Shown piece after piece: positions 11,425 to 21,812 of a DNA stretch of 64,000 bases (its first letter is position 1; each line of letters opens with the position of its first letter). Below the pieces are notes generated by a model. The model ran no database searches. It worked only from the letters and a program-made list of their open reading frames with translations, and had not been told where the DNA came from. Origin of the DNA: Epiperipatus broadwayi (taxonomy: Eukaryota; Onychophora; Udeonychophora; Euonychophora; Peripatidae); assembly GCA_028023455.1 (NCBI GenBank), contig JAQFVV010000446.1, positions 93,116 through 157,115 of the forward strand, written 5' to 3'. The translations under genes were made by a program, and so were the position numbers.

Positions 11425-11506
11425 CAAAAAACGTCGATGTCTACCGGAAGGGAAATCGGTAAGTCAAAAACGTCATCAGTTGAATTATACACAAGTACCA
11501 TCATCG

Positions 11507-12734
11507 TTTTGTGTGAAAGATAGTTCTTTTTACATTATAAATATCTCAAAGTATTGAGAATTGAGAATTAATGTTGTAATGTTAGATATAATGTTTTTAC
11601 CTAGTACAAAGAATTGAAATAAACTAATAAAAGAAATGAAATACTTGTTAAAACTATTTATTGATAGTTCACACAACAGTTAATTAAGCTTACCAGCCAT
11701 ATGAATTGGTTAGACTATAAGGATTAATTTGATGCTTAGTACAAAGATGAGAAAAGAGTTAATTCAATGACTGCCTTTAAATAAAATCTATCATTTTCAG
11801 TAGTGGCTTTTATAAAAGAACCAATACTTATTTTACCAGCAGCTTCCTGCTTGAAGCTTAAGCATGTCTGTTTGCTTCAGTAAATAATGTATCCATAAGT
11901 TACCCTTCAGATCATAATTTCACAATGATGAATAACTGTTCTGTAAGTAAACTGACTATGCTAAAATGGGGTTCACTATTTATAGACAACTTGTTTTACC
12001 AATATAAATAATAATGTAATCAATGACCGGCTACTTAATTGACTTATTTTTGCCATTGACTGTTTATTTATTTGCATATCTATTTGGTCAGTTATACTTT
12101 ATTCTAAATTTCATTTATGAGAGTTCTTCAAGATGGGTGAATCCATTAATGAGAATAAGGTCAAGATAAAACTATATCATGAAAAGATTTTTAATTTTGG
12201 TACTTCTATTGTGACTATATGACCAAGGAAGCATTCTAATATAAAAGGTCAATTAAGCTAACTGCTTAGGTTTTCCAAAAGAAAAAAAATTATTGCAGAA
12301 GTTAACAGATAGTATTGCAAGAAATCAAATAAATAGATTAAATAACTGATTTATGATATATATAGAAAGATTTGTAGTTTGTGGATAGGTTTATATAACC
12401 ATACAAAATCTATTGTTATTTTCACATGTTTCTATTTAATAAACCTGCCTTGAACAAATCTTGTAACTGAATTTTTACATATTTTCCAATTTCTGATCTA
12501 GTAGAAATTTTGTATACATTTCTATACCTGCTGGTAGTACAGTTTTTTTTAGAGTTTCAAACAGTTTTAGCAAAAATTATTTAAGAATTAAAAATTTTTA
12601 ATTTTACATGTAACACTGATGTTAATTAACAGTACCCCATATTGTTAAAAAGTTAAAAACTTATTTCAATACTTCAGTGTTAAATATATAAAACTAAAAA
12701 GTAAAATAGAAAAAAAATTTAAAAAGATTTTTTA
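11507..12734. other. AT-rich non-coding stretch
   Basis: No gene, RNA or mobile-element boundary was recognised. Confidence 0.4.
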
Positions 12735-13039
12735 AAAAGAGGTTTCTATTCATATAAATGCACTTAAAAGTAAAAAATAAATTCTTCAGTTATCACAAAT
12801 AAAAGTACATGTTAGTACCGCATTCTATCAATTTTTATGAGCTTTTTATCAAGAAAGAGTTATAATTTAATATTTTTAACTTATTCTTTATTTATTTCTT
12901 AATATGTATATTAAAAGATTATATATTTAATTGTCACAGAACAACAGTCTCAAAACATTACTATAATAATTCACACCTATTAAAAATGCATACTTATTAA
13001 TGTAAATAGTATATTTAGCAGGTAAAAAAATCACCTTTT

Positions 13040-13137
13040 GTCAAGTGTTGGTGGCCTAGTGGTTAACATAGCTGCCTTCCAAGCAGCTGGCCCATGTTCG
13101 CTTCCCAGTCAACACATTTGACATATGAAAAAAAAAA
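13040..13137 (+). mobile_element. tRNA-Gly(TCC)-derived SINE in the left palindrome arm
   Basis: The head reads GTGTTGGTGGCCTAGTGGTT, then the TCC anticodon stem-loop GCTGCCTTCCAAGCAGC and a box B GTTCGCTTCC. It ends ACACATTTGACATATG plus an A run. A short duplication ACCTTTT flanks it (13033-13039, 13138-13144). Confidence 0.9.
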
Positions 13138-13525
13138 ACCTTTTTATGTGACAATTGTATTGGCATTAGTAGAAGAAAATGAACATAATTATTTGGGAAT
13201 CTGGCTTGGGAATTATTTTAGTAACATTTTCAGACTAAGTTATTCTGTAAATAAGTTTATATCATCAGTGTTAAAACTGTAATTTATTTATGGTCTTGTT
13301 AAAATCATTAGAATCTATTTCTATTTATGTAATGTATAGCTAAGAATATTTCTAAAGATAAGAACTAAGTCCACAAATAAATTACAGTTTTAGCACTGCT
13401 GATATAAATCTATTTAGGGAACAACTTAGCCTGAAAATAGTACTAAAACAATGCACGAAGACAGATTCCCAAAAAGTCATATCTGCTTCCTAAAAGGTTT
13501 TTTTTGCCTGCTAAATTTAACATTT

Positions 13526-13638
13526 TTTTTTCTCATATGTCATGGCATCAGCCGGGATGCAAACCCACAACCATCTGCAAACGACTACTTGCTTGCAAGG
13601 CGGATGCGATGACCTCTTGGCTAACAACACTTGACTGG
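13526..13638 (-). mobile_element. tRNA-derived SINE (TGC-type) in the right palindrome arm
   Basis: On the minus strand it reads GTGTTGTTAGCCAAGAGGTC, then GCCTTGCAAGCAAGTAGTCG, GTGGGTTTGCATCCCGGC, and the tail GATGCCATGACATATGA. An 11-bp duplication ATTTAACATTT flanks it (13515-13525, 13639-13649). Confidence 0.9.
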
Positions 13639-13990
13639 ATTTAACATTTATTCTAATAAGTATGCATTTTTTACAAGTTTGTTTAAATGATTTTTTGGGA
13701 AACTGAGTGTCAATTATTATAATAACATTTTGGAAATGTTGTTCAGTGAATAGATTTATAAAAATTAGATATATAATTCTTTCATATACACATTAGGAAA
13801 ACAATAAAGAATACTAAGTTAAAAATATTAAATTATAACTCTTTCTTGATTAAAAAAAACACATAAAACTGACAGAATGTGGTACCAAGATTATTTGTAA
13901 ATAATAGCATTTCATGCTTTTATTTTTGATAACTGGAGATTTTATTTTTTAATTTTTTAATGTATTTATGTAAATAAAAGCATCTCTTTA

Positions 13991-15120
13991 CTTTCATGTC
14001 ATCACATGACCACCATCTCTTATGTTTGCACAATTTTGGTAAACATTAGCAAATTCTCCATACAGTAGTATCATTCAGTGCAAGACTTAGTAATCAATGG
14101 ATGCAATAACATTTGTGCATAAAATCCCTATACAGTGCCTAACATTTAGATGCAGTGCAGTCAGATCCAAGACTTCTCACTAATGAAAGCCATAAGCTAA
14201 AAACTAATCTGGGAATATTGGATGAGAATGCACTAGATAGACATTTTATGCACAAACCTTCTTGCATCCATTCATTACTAAGACTTACATTGTATAGCAC
14301 TAATAATAATTGAAAGTTTGTTAATCTTTCACATGCACTAAGACAGCCAATCAGATTTTAAACAGCTGTCTTAAGGACACTCGACAGAGATTTTGACAAG
14401 AAAAGGGTGATACCAACCTTTTCTCAACTTAACTTTTTAAATATATAAGCCAGTCTTAAGCATCTTGGTCTGAAAGCTTGAATATATAAACATATACACT
14501 TATCATTCATTGTGTTATTAATTTAAGATATTACAGAGCAAAATCTTAGATTTACTAAACCGCAATTTTCTAGATCTTAATATAATTTATCAGCAACGCA
14601 TGTAAATAATATTTGTCTAAATCACATGTTGTTAAATTGGAAATAATAATTGAAAGTTTGCTAATCTTTCACATGTGCTAAGACAGCTAATTTAACAACA
14701 TGCGATTTAGACAAATATTATTTACATAATGTTGCTGATAAATTATATTAGCATCTAGAAAATTGCGGTTTAGTAAATCTAAGATTTTACTCCGTAATAT
14801 CTTAAATTAATAACACAATGAATGAAAAGTGTATATGTTTATATATTCAAGCTTTCAGGCCAAGATGCTTAAGACTGGCTTATATATTTAAAAAGTTAAG
14901 TTGAGAAAAGATTGGTATCATCCTTTTCTTATCAAAATCTCTGCATGTGTCGAAGCCTGATCATTCTTAAGACAGCTGTTTAAAATCTGATTGGCTGTCT
15001 TAGCGCATGTGAAAGATTAGCAAACTTTTAATTATTATTTCCAATTTAACAACATGTGATTTAGACAAATATTATTGTATAGAACTAGTCTTTGGAGAGT
15101 TTGCTACCTGTTTTTATTTA
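13991..15120. mobile_element. MITE (TCTCCATACAGTAG family), split by a foldback insertion
   Basis: The left part (about 13991-14302) has the family's end-proximal text: CATCACATGACCACC, TCTCCATACAGTAGTA, CAGTGCAAG, AGTAATCAATGGATGCAA and TGTGCATAAAATCCC. It then has a middle section and the inverted text TGCATCCATTCATTACTAAG. Its right tip, containing GGAGAGTTTGCTACC, resumes only at about 15088 after the inserted foldback. Direct repeats of about 37 bp flank the whole (about 13952-13990 and 15133-15172, sharing AAAAGCAT-TCTTTA). Confidence 0.7.
14303..15073. mobile_element. 0.77-kb foldback element with 14-bp target duplication
   Basis: Arms of about 340-355 bp (about 14306-14640 and 14688-15043) are reverse complements of each other. 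Anchor pairs include TTAATCTTTCACATGC with GCATGTGAAAGATTAG, and CTAAACCGCAATTTTCTAGA with TCTAGAAAATTGCGGTTTAG. The insert is bounded by ATTGTATAGCACTA (14289-14302) and ATTGTATAGAACTA (15074-15087), a 14-bp duplication with one mismatch. The phrase AACAACATG-GATTTAGACAAATATTA recurs on both sides of the centre and at the right edge. There is no ORF. It could be a tail-to-tail dimer of a smaller element. Confidence 0.8.
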
Positions 15121-15587
15121 TGAAAACCTTTTTTTATTAGTGCATTTATGTGACTAAAAGCATTTCTTTAAATTGTTGGGTTTCTTTTACATTTTTATTA
15201 CTTTTTTATAAAGCTAGAATCAACAAATTCATTTTTTAAGTGTCTGTTAATAAAAGATGATTTATGACTTTTTGTAATATAGTGTGCAGCTCCTATAGTT
15301 TTAAATTGAAATTTTATATTGATATTTTTTTTTATATAATAACAACCGTAACAATATTAATAATTATTGAATATTTTATGGCTTGGTAATTCACAAAAAG
15401 TTGACTAAGTGACATACCTGGATTTCTTTTTTTTCATTAATTTTTAATGTTAAATTAACACTAATAGATTATATCATTGGATTATTTAATGATTAGATTA
15501 AGATGCAGAATTGCTTTTTATTTGTTTTCATAAAATGTTTACTGTGCAAGTATATTCCATAAAACTACTAAAACATGATATTATCAT

Positions 15588-15768
15588 TTTCTGTGTTTAC
15601 ACAAGCTGTTAATACATTAGCAAACTCTCCACACAGTAGTGCGACCCGAAAACCTAGGTGCAGTTCTTTCAAATCCAAGTCTCCTTGCCAAACCTTCTAG
15701 CATCCATTGATTACTATGGCTTGCAATGAGTGACACTATTGTATGAAGAGTTTGTGATACTAAAAATA
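15588..15768. mobile_element. MITE copy of the TCTCCATACAGTAG family (short form)
   Basis: It contains GCAAACTCTCCACACAGTAG, then CTAGGTGCAGTTCTTTCAAATC, and the inverted end GCATCCATTGATTACTATGG followed by GAAGAGTTTGTGATAC. It lacks much of the middle section found in other copies. Confidence 0.75.
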
Positions 15769-15907
15769 TTAACAACAGGTAAGAATAGATAGCAGGGAGA
15801 TTCCATAATCTTTAAAAAAAAAATACCTTTAGAAAAAAATAAATTCTACATTAAAATGGAAAGTTGAGGAAATAGAAATAAATGGAGAATTTTTTAATCA
15901 TGTAGAT

Positions 15908-16472
15908 CAGGGGTCCCCAACCCTATGCCCGTGGGCACCATGGTGCCCGCAGACCATTTCACGTGTGTCCGCCGCTATCTGAACATGATAAAAATTATTT
16001 ATCTGATACAAATAAATTTAATTTTTAAAATTTCTTATAAATTATTGTATTATATTGCAATCAAATTGTAGGGCATACTATACTTTTACAGCATAAAAAT
16101 ATAAACATTAATTATATATTAAAATTTTATTTTTGAAATAAATATTTTTTTGTACATTATGTGTGTCCGCCGCTATCTGAACATGATAAAAATTATTTAT
16201 CTGATACAAATAAATTTAATTTTTAAAATTTCTTATAAATTATTGTATTATATTGCAATCAAATTGTAGGGCATACTATACTTTTACAGCATAAAAATAT
16301 AAACATTAATTATATATTAAAATTTTATTTTTGAAATAAATATTTTTTTGTACATTATGTGTATTATTAGCAATATCCAACTATAAATTTACATTGAAAA
16401 AATAAATGGTGCCCGCCACCTGGCCGGTATTATAGAATCTGCTCTTAAGTGCAAAAAGGTTGTGGACCCCTG
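15908..16472. mobile_element. hAT-like MITE with perfect 8-bp target duplication
   Basis: The ends are CAGGGGTCCCCAACC and GGTTGTGGACCCCTG, a terminal inverted repeat of the hAT (Charlie-like) type. An 8-bp direct repeat ATGTAGAT flanks it exactly (15900-15907, 16473-16480), the size typical of hAT insertion. The 565-bp interior has no ORF, so it is non-autonomous. It contains two practically identical 198-bp units in tandem. Confidence 0.95.
15963..16358. repeat. Two nearly identical 198-bp tandem units inside the hAT MITE
   Basis: Both units begin GTGTGTCCGCCGCTATCTGA and end TTTTTTTGTACATTAT. By eye no difference was found between 15963-16160 and 16161-16358. The duplication is therefore recent, or an assembly artefact. 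Confidence 0.9.
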
Positions 16473-16639
16473 ATGTAGATCTTGTAGGAGATGCGCTTGT
16501 TTTCGCAAATAACAAATATAACCTTCAGAGTTTCAGTGATTATTGGTATTAGATTAAAAAAAGACTAAAGTTATGGTAAAAAAGCTAAAATAGTGTTCGG
16601 TGGATTTAAAAAAAAAAAAAAATACTGATAAAAAAATTT

Positions 16640-17560
16640 TTTTAAAAAAGTTAGTCTATAAATTATTAATTATTATGTTTATACGTGAATCTATATATAA
16701 ACACAAACGCGTGTAAATGTGTTTTATATTATATTTATTAATAAAACACGAAAATAAATATATATTTGCATCATATTTACAATGATTATACTCCGCCTGC
16801 TACTGTTGGCGAGTTGTGGCTCCTAATTTTAGGGTGAACTACAGAAAAGGGACTGCATGTGCCCTTATAGGTTTTCTACTACTTCCAGCTCTACTATGAT
16901 AGCCTGCTTCAGGAATAGATTTGGTGACACTTCTAACTGTCCTTGACAGCTTGTCCCATGTCGGCATTTGGTTCTAGAAGCTTCCAATCCTGAACATGGA
17001 CTTGCCTCACTGTGTCAACCATTTAACTTAACAGTTATTGTCTGAAGATCATCAATTCTGTCTTAGAGCTCTGTGACAATAGTTTTCTGACTCTATTTTC
17101 AAAAAGCTTGACTAATTATTGCCAGATCCCCCATCCCTAATGGAAAAATTTGGATTCAGTGAGCATCATCATATAGTAGTCTGTTCTGTTATCTCTTTGT
17201 TTAAGCATTGGTTAGAGGTGATGAATACCAATCTGATTTAGATAAGAAAGGATCTGAACTAGTTAATTATTTAAAGGCAAGGGGAGGTATGACATTAATA
17301 CAGATTAAAACTTAATGGATGAAGTAACTATAAAATTAAAAATGAATGAAATGGTCTTAGTATAAATAACTCATTATTAAAAAAGAATAAATGTATTTTT
17401 ACTGTTTTTATAGATCTAAGATTTGTTCTGGAGCATAAAGAAAATTTTAGATTATGTGGCTGAAATATTAAATAAAGGTAGTTATGTTTACCAAAAGAGA
17501 GGTGTCAATGGCATTATGGAAAAACCTTAAATGCTGCCATGAAACAGGACTTGGCATGTC
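16640..17560. other. Unrecognised, somewhat GC-richer stretch
   Basis: From about 16790 to 17160 the composition is richer in G and C than the surroundings (for example CTCCGCCTGCTACTGTTGGC and CTTGTCCCATGTCGGCATTT). No frame stays open for long on either strand. It may be a decayed mobile element of unknown type. Confidence 0.3.
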
Positions 17561-17960
17561 ATTAGAAGAGATTACAAAACAAACAAAAACAATCAATTGA
17601 TGTTATTGCATGGAGTTTATAAAATCAAGCACTGGAACTTTCCAGAAATAAATTTAAGGACCTTATCCTCCAGAATCTGATCTCTACCATTGCACTCAAC
17701 CTAATTAGAAAAAAGATAAGTAATTGAGGTCTCAAACTAAATCTTAAAAAATTTAAATTTCTTAGAAATAAATTACATGAGATGGATAGATAAAGTAAGG
17801 AAGTTTGGTGGAATAATTTGAAGGAATAGTAAATATTTCATACAATAAATAAATAAATATTAAGTTATAGGTAATTAGCGATCATAAAAGATGGATTGAA
17901 CTTGGAGAGATCTTTATCCTATAGTGGATCAATGATGATTGAAAATAATGATGATGAATT
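17560..17960 (+). pseudogene. Decayed LINE 3' end (RTE-like) preceded by a dispersed repeat fragment
   Basis: About 17730-17960 matches the 3' end of the full LINE on the opposite strand of this window: GAGATGGATAGATAAA (LINE GAGATGGATGGATGAA), AAAAGATGGATTGAACTTGG, GAGAGATCTTTATCCTATAG, TGGATCAATGATGATTG, with a GATGATGA tail. An AATA-rich insertion of about 60 bp interrupts it near 17825-17880. The part at about 17600-17705 is shared with 6.4 kb and may be a different element. Confidence 0.7.
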
Positions 17961-20440
17961 AACATAAAGCATGTCTTGTATTAATCACAAATGTAAATAT
18001 TAACCCTAAATAAAATGTAAATATATAGAAGTCTACTTTCCATAACTTGGTAAATTCATATTGTTTAACACTTTGATCTTTTTATAAAATATTTTTTATT
18101 GTTTTTCTTTTAATAAATCACTTTGAATAAGTAAAATATAGACCACTATCAAAACTAAATTTTTTACAATTCACTTCTTATTCTCCAAAAAACTGACATG
18201 ACAGAAAAGTATTATGAGTGAATTATTAATAATACCACATGTGTACATGTTTATGTTTTCTCTTAAAGCAAATTCTTGAGTCTCTCGTGTAAAAGGGTAT
18301 ACACCAACATTCTATCTGATAAATAATATTGTACATATTATCTTTGCTAATGCCATCTTTTTTATTAATAATTAATTGACTCATAGTGCAAAGGAAGGCT
18401 ACCAATGTACCCTGCCTACAGTCTGGATTCAAATTCAATCTGAAATGTGAGTATTTTTCAAGAGGCTTATCATATGTTTTCATATTGGCCCATAGCCAAT
18501 CTAGATAACAATCCACATATGGTAATTGGGAAATATGTTGAGTATTATTTTCTCTATAGAGCTGTTGAAGAGGTATATGATCTGCAGTAGCTATTTAAAT
18601 GCTGGTTTATATATTACCTACTTGGTAGCACATCGAATGCTAAACAAACCAGCGTTTAGGCAATTAATAAAGACATTCAACTGATTGGATTATATATATA
18701 ACCAAATTTTTTCATTCTACTTTATATCCATCTGTAGTTAAATTATAAAATATGTTTAAAATATTATTTATTTTATACCCAACATTTAAAATAAGTAGTT
18801 GGAATAAATTTCTGAGTCAGATAACTGATCATTTTTCTTAAATAGTATAAATAGTACATATTTTTGCTGTTGATTTATCTACTTTATACAGTAAACTAAA
18901 AAGTCAAAATTTAATAGACACCTGCAATTTACATCTATTCTGAAAATTAATTTAAAGATGATATCCAGAAGTAAAATAGAGGCTTTGAAAAATCAAAGGA
19001 TTGTGAAGTCAGCTGACCTGAAAATAATTTGAGGTTAAAGGTGGTATAGAATTTCTACTAGGTAAAAAAGCAAAATTCTTATTGATAAGTCATAAGTTAC
19101 TAATGCATAAATAATGGCATATACAAAGCAAGACCTACTGATATGATATACATTTCTATATTAAATAGTATAAATGGCCACATATAAGAATTTAAAACTA
19201 GATTTTGATAATATAAGTTACATAGACATTATTTATCCTAATAAAATTTAGAATGCTAATATTGAAAATGATAATAGAGAAAAGGTACAAGTTTAGGAAA
19301 AATATAATTTTGGAGAATAAAATGAGTGATATGACTTAATCTTGTCTCTTATTTTTTTATTTTAAACAAATGATCTGATGACTTGTAACTCATGAGACAT
19401 AGAGGCTAAATTATATATAAAAAAATCATAATAGGTATGATAATAAATAGAGAATAAAGCCAAACTTTTCAGGGTATCAGCATAGATTTGGATACAGTCT
19501 AGTAACTACCTTTATTATGCTGAAGCTTGTGAAATTAAATAAACAGACATTTTCAGAAATGTAGAATATTGATTAAGATAGCAGAGATAGAAGTAATGGA
19601 AAATATAAAAATCATTATTTAAAGAATAACCCGAAAATGAGAATTAATCTATATGAATAGGTAGGATGAATAAATCAATAGAGGCCATCATTTTAATTCT
19701 TGTACCCGTATTTAAAAGGTAATTAAAATATACACCACTGTTTAAAATGCATATTAGCAAATAAGAGAGAGTTATCCATAAGTTTAATAAGATTATATAT
19801 ATATATATTCAGGTTATTACATTACTTTCGATGCTCCAAAATAGATCTCTAGTGACCATGATCAATTAATATCTTTTTTGCAGTTTTTATCTGCTTATGC
19901 TATTTAAGCATGCTAAGCTTATCTTTAATTATGAAACTAATCAAAACACGAAAAGAATGAATATATATGATGAGTAGAACATGGAAATTCTGTAAAAGAG
20001 AAAGCCATTTTTTTTCTTCTTAGATTGCTTCTCACATTCTCAAGAGAAGTTTAAAAGTTTACTAAAATTAAAATTATTTATAAATATAATAAAATAGAAT
20101 TTTTTTTTAACAAACCATACTTAATAAGTCATTATTTAAATTTAAAAAGTAATAGTTTAACATTATTTAATATTTCCACACCACTGTTTACTTATAGAAC
20201 TATAATTTGATTTGTATCTTATAATTATACTTTTTTTTTCTTTCTTTGTTATGATTGGTTAATTGAAGTTAACTTCTCTTTACTGTTATAAAAATAAATC
20301 CAGACTTCTCTTTGGAATGTTATATCTCAGCTTACATTCAATAAATGGACTGATTTGTAGCCATATCCTTTTAATGAAAAATTCACTGATTATCATCACC
20401 CATTATCTGTTTTTATTATTGGATACAGGTTATCTATTCT
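17961..20440. other. AT-rich non-coding stretch
   Basis: No gene or bounded repeat was recognised. A 96-codon open frame on the minus strand (18226-18516) has no recognisable motif and is not called. Confidence 0.4.
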
Positions 20441-20441
20441 C

Positions 20442-20482
<41 letters not shown>
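20442..20482. repeat. (AT)n-(GT)n compound microsatellite
   Basis: Thirteen or so AT units (20442-20467) run directly into about eight GT units. Confidence 0.95.
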
Positions 20483-21580
20483 GCCTCAACTTTATCTCAT
20501 TTCAAGTAGCTAGTCAATTGAATCTAACCTTGGGATCAAACAAGGACGACTAGTGTGTTTATCAAATGATATTAATAATAAGATTAAGTATACCCGGGTG
20601 CCAAATTGCAACTAAGGAATCGTAATGCCCACCAGAGATCATCATCATCCATGCATATTACTATAGAAGATAATGGAGAAAGTAATTACATTGTCTCTCA
20701 AAAATATATATATATATAATGTTGATAAATCCAATTCAATTTATTATGGTCTTGGTTTCAAACCTAGGAACAACTATGCAAATATTTCCGTGATAAATTC
20801 TTATTACTAACTAAATAATAATGAGACAACTTTCTTCCACAACTTTAATATAAATACATGATCTTGAGTGGCAACTACGAGAATGTTGTATACATTTCTA
20901 ATTCATACATAACTAGAAATAAATTAGTAATCGATGCGGGAAACTCATAACTTATGTTTATAATATAAAATTATTATTTAATTTAAAACAGGACAAAGAA
21001 ATGTTATAAATTAATCGTTCCCATTTAAGTCCACTACTTTATTTTTCATTCTCAGCATCCATCACTTTCAATAGTTACAATTATATAATACTGAATGTCT
21101 GTGTTATGTTCTCTTTTAAACTGATAACTCTTAATCCTATTCTCTTAAACACACATATAAGCCTTCCAACCGACTATCCATTCATGATCCTTATTATAAT
21201 AATATTTCCCAAATTTTAATACCTGCACTACTTGACTTCCAAGCTAGCTCTTAGATTTAATAATCAAAATACTCTTTCTCAAGGTCTAGATCTGCTAACG
21301 AGGTGCAATTATTAACGATTACATTGCAATGGATATGATTCCAAAATTTGCTAAATTAACTTTAATGGGAGTTTACCAGTGGGAATCATATTAAATACCA
21401 GAAGCAGGAAAGGGATTTTATGTCTGCTCCCAATATCTATAACATTGCAATAAACCGAATGACTAAATTTAATATACCTAAATTGACTGTTTTCTCTCAT
21501 CTTATTCTATTTCATATCATTTGTTTGCCCAAATTTAATTAGTACTTTTAAATCTATTATCTTTTTTTTTTTCAAAATAA

Positions 21581-21812
21581 ATTATGGAAGTAAAACACAG
21601 ACATTAATCATGGAAATCGATCAAGGAAATCCATTATGTAAGTGAAACATGGAAATCAATCATAAAAATGAATTATGCAAATAAACTACGAAATCAATCA
21701 ATATAAAAATGAATTATGGCAATTTAAATTATGGAAATCAATCAATATAAAAATGAATTATGTAAATTTAAATTATGGAATTCAATCAACATAAATGAAT
21801 TATGTAAATTTT
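21581..21812. repeat. Degenerate minisatellite of about 50-bp units
   Basis: The words AATTATG and GGAAATCAATCA with TATAAAAATGAATTATG recur about five times. The last two or three units (from about 21680) are nearly identical, while the first are more diverged. Confidence 0.75.

Larger units (their letters stand above)
9821..11500. mobile_element. 1.68-kb terminal-inverted-repeat element with tandem-repeat core
   Basis: The left end TGGTACTTGTGTATAATTCA and the right end, its exact reverse complement, define terminal inverted repeats of at least 29 bp with a single mismatch (C/T). The flanks carry a 6-bp direct repeat TCATCG (9815-9820 and 11501-11506), the expected target-site duplication. 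Inside are a long hairpin next to the left end, a GC-richer patch (about 10140-10210), a tandem-repeat core (about 10280-11245) and a unique right part with an 18-bp palindrome. There is no open reading frame of note, so it must be non-autonomous. The transposase family is not evident from the ends. Confidence 0.85.
12735..13990. repeat. 1.25-kb imperfect inverted repeat (arms about 560 and 620 bp)
   Basis: The left arm (about 12735-13300) and right arm (about 13360-13990) are diverged reverse complements. Matching anchors are ATCAAGAAAGAGTTATAATT (left) with AATTATAACTCTTTCTTGAT (right), and TTAAAACTGTAATTTATTTA with TAAATTACAGTTTTAGCACT. The centre is near 13300-13370. Each arm carries one SINE at a different site. 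Whether this is a foldback transposon or a head-to-head duplication is open. It has no coding potential. Confidence 0.8.
15835..16610 (+). pseudogene. Fragment of RTE-like LINE around the polymerase active site, split by a hAT-like MITE
   Basis: Joining 15835-15907 to the sequence after 16480 gives text matching the full LINE around its FADD site: ATTAAAATGGAAAGTTGAGG, TAAATGGAGAA, then GTAGATCTTGTAGGAGATGC and TTTTCGCAAATAACAAA, then AAAGACTAAAGTTATGG. The active-site FADD is changed (reading roughly LVGDALVFANN), so this copy is dead. Both its 5' and 3' parts are missing. Confidence 0.75.

Noticed and set aside
18226-18516. 96-codon minus-strand open frame
   Set aside because: No recognisable motif, AT-driven composition and no splice signals. 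It is most likely chance, though a decayed element cannot be excluded.
20263-20553. 96-codon + strand open frame
   Set aside because: Much of it is translated from an (AT)n-(GT)n microsatellite, and no protein motif is present.
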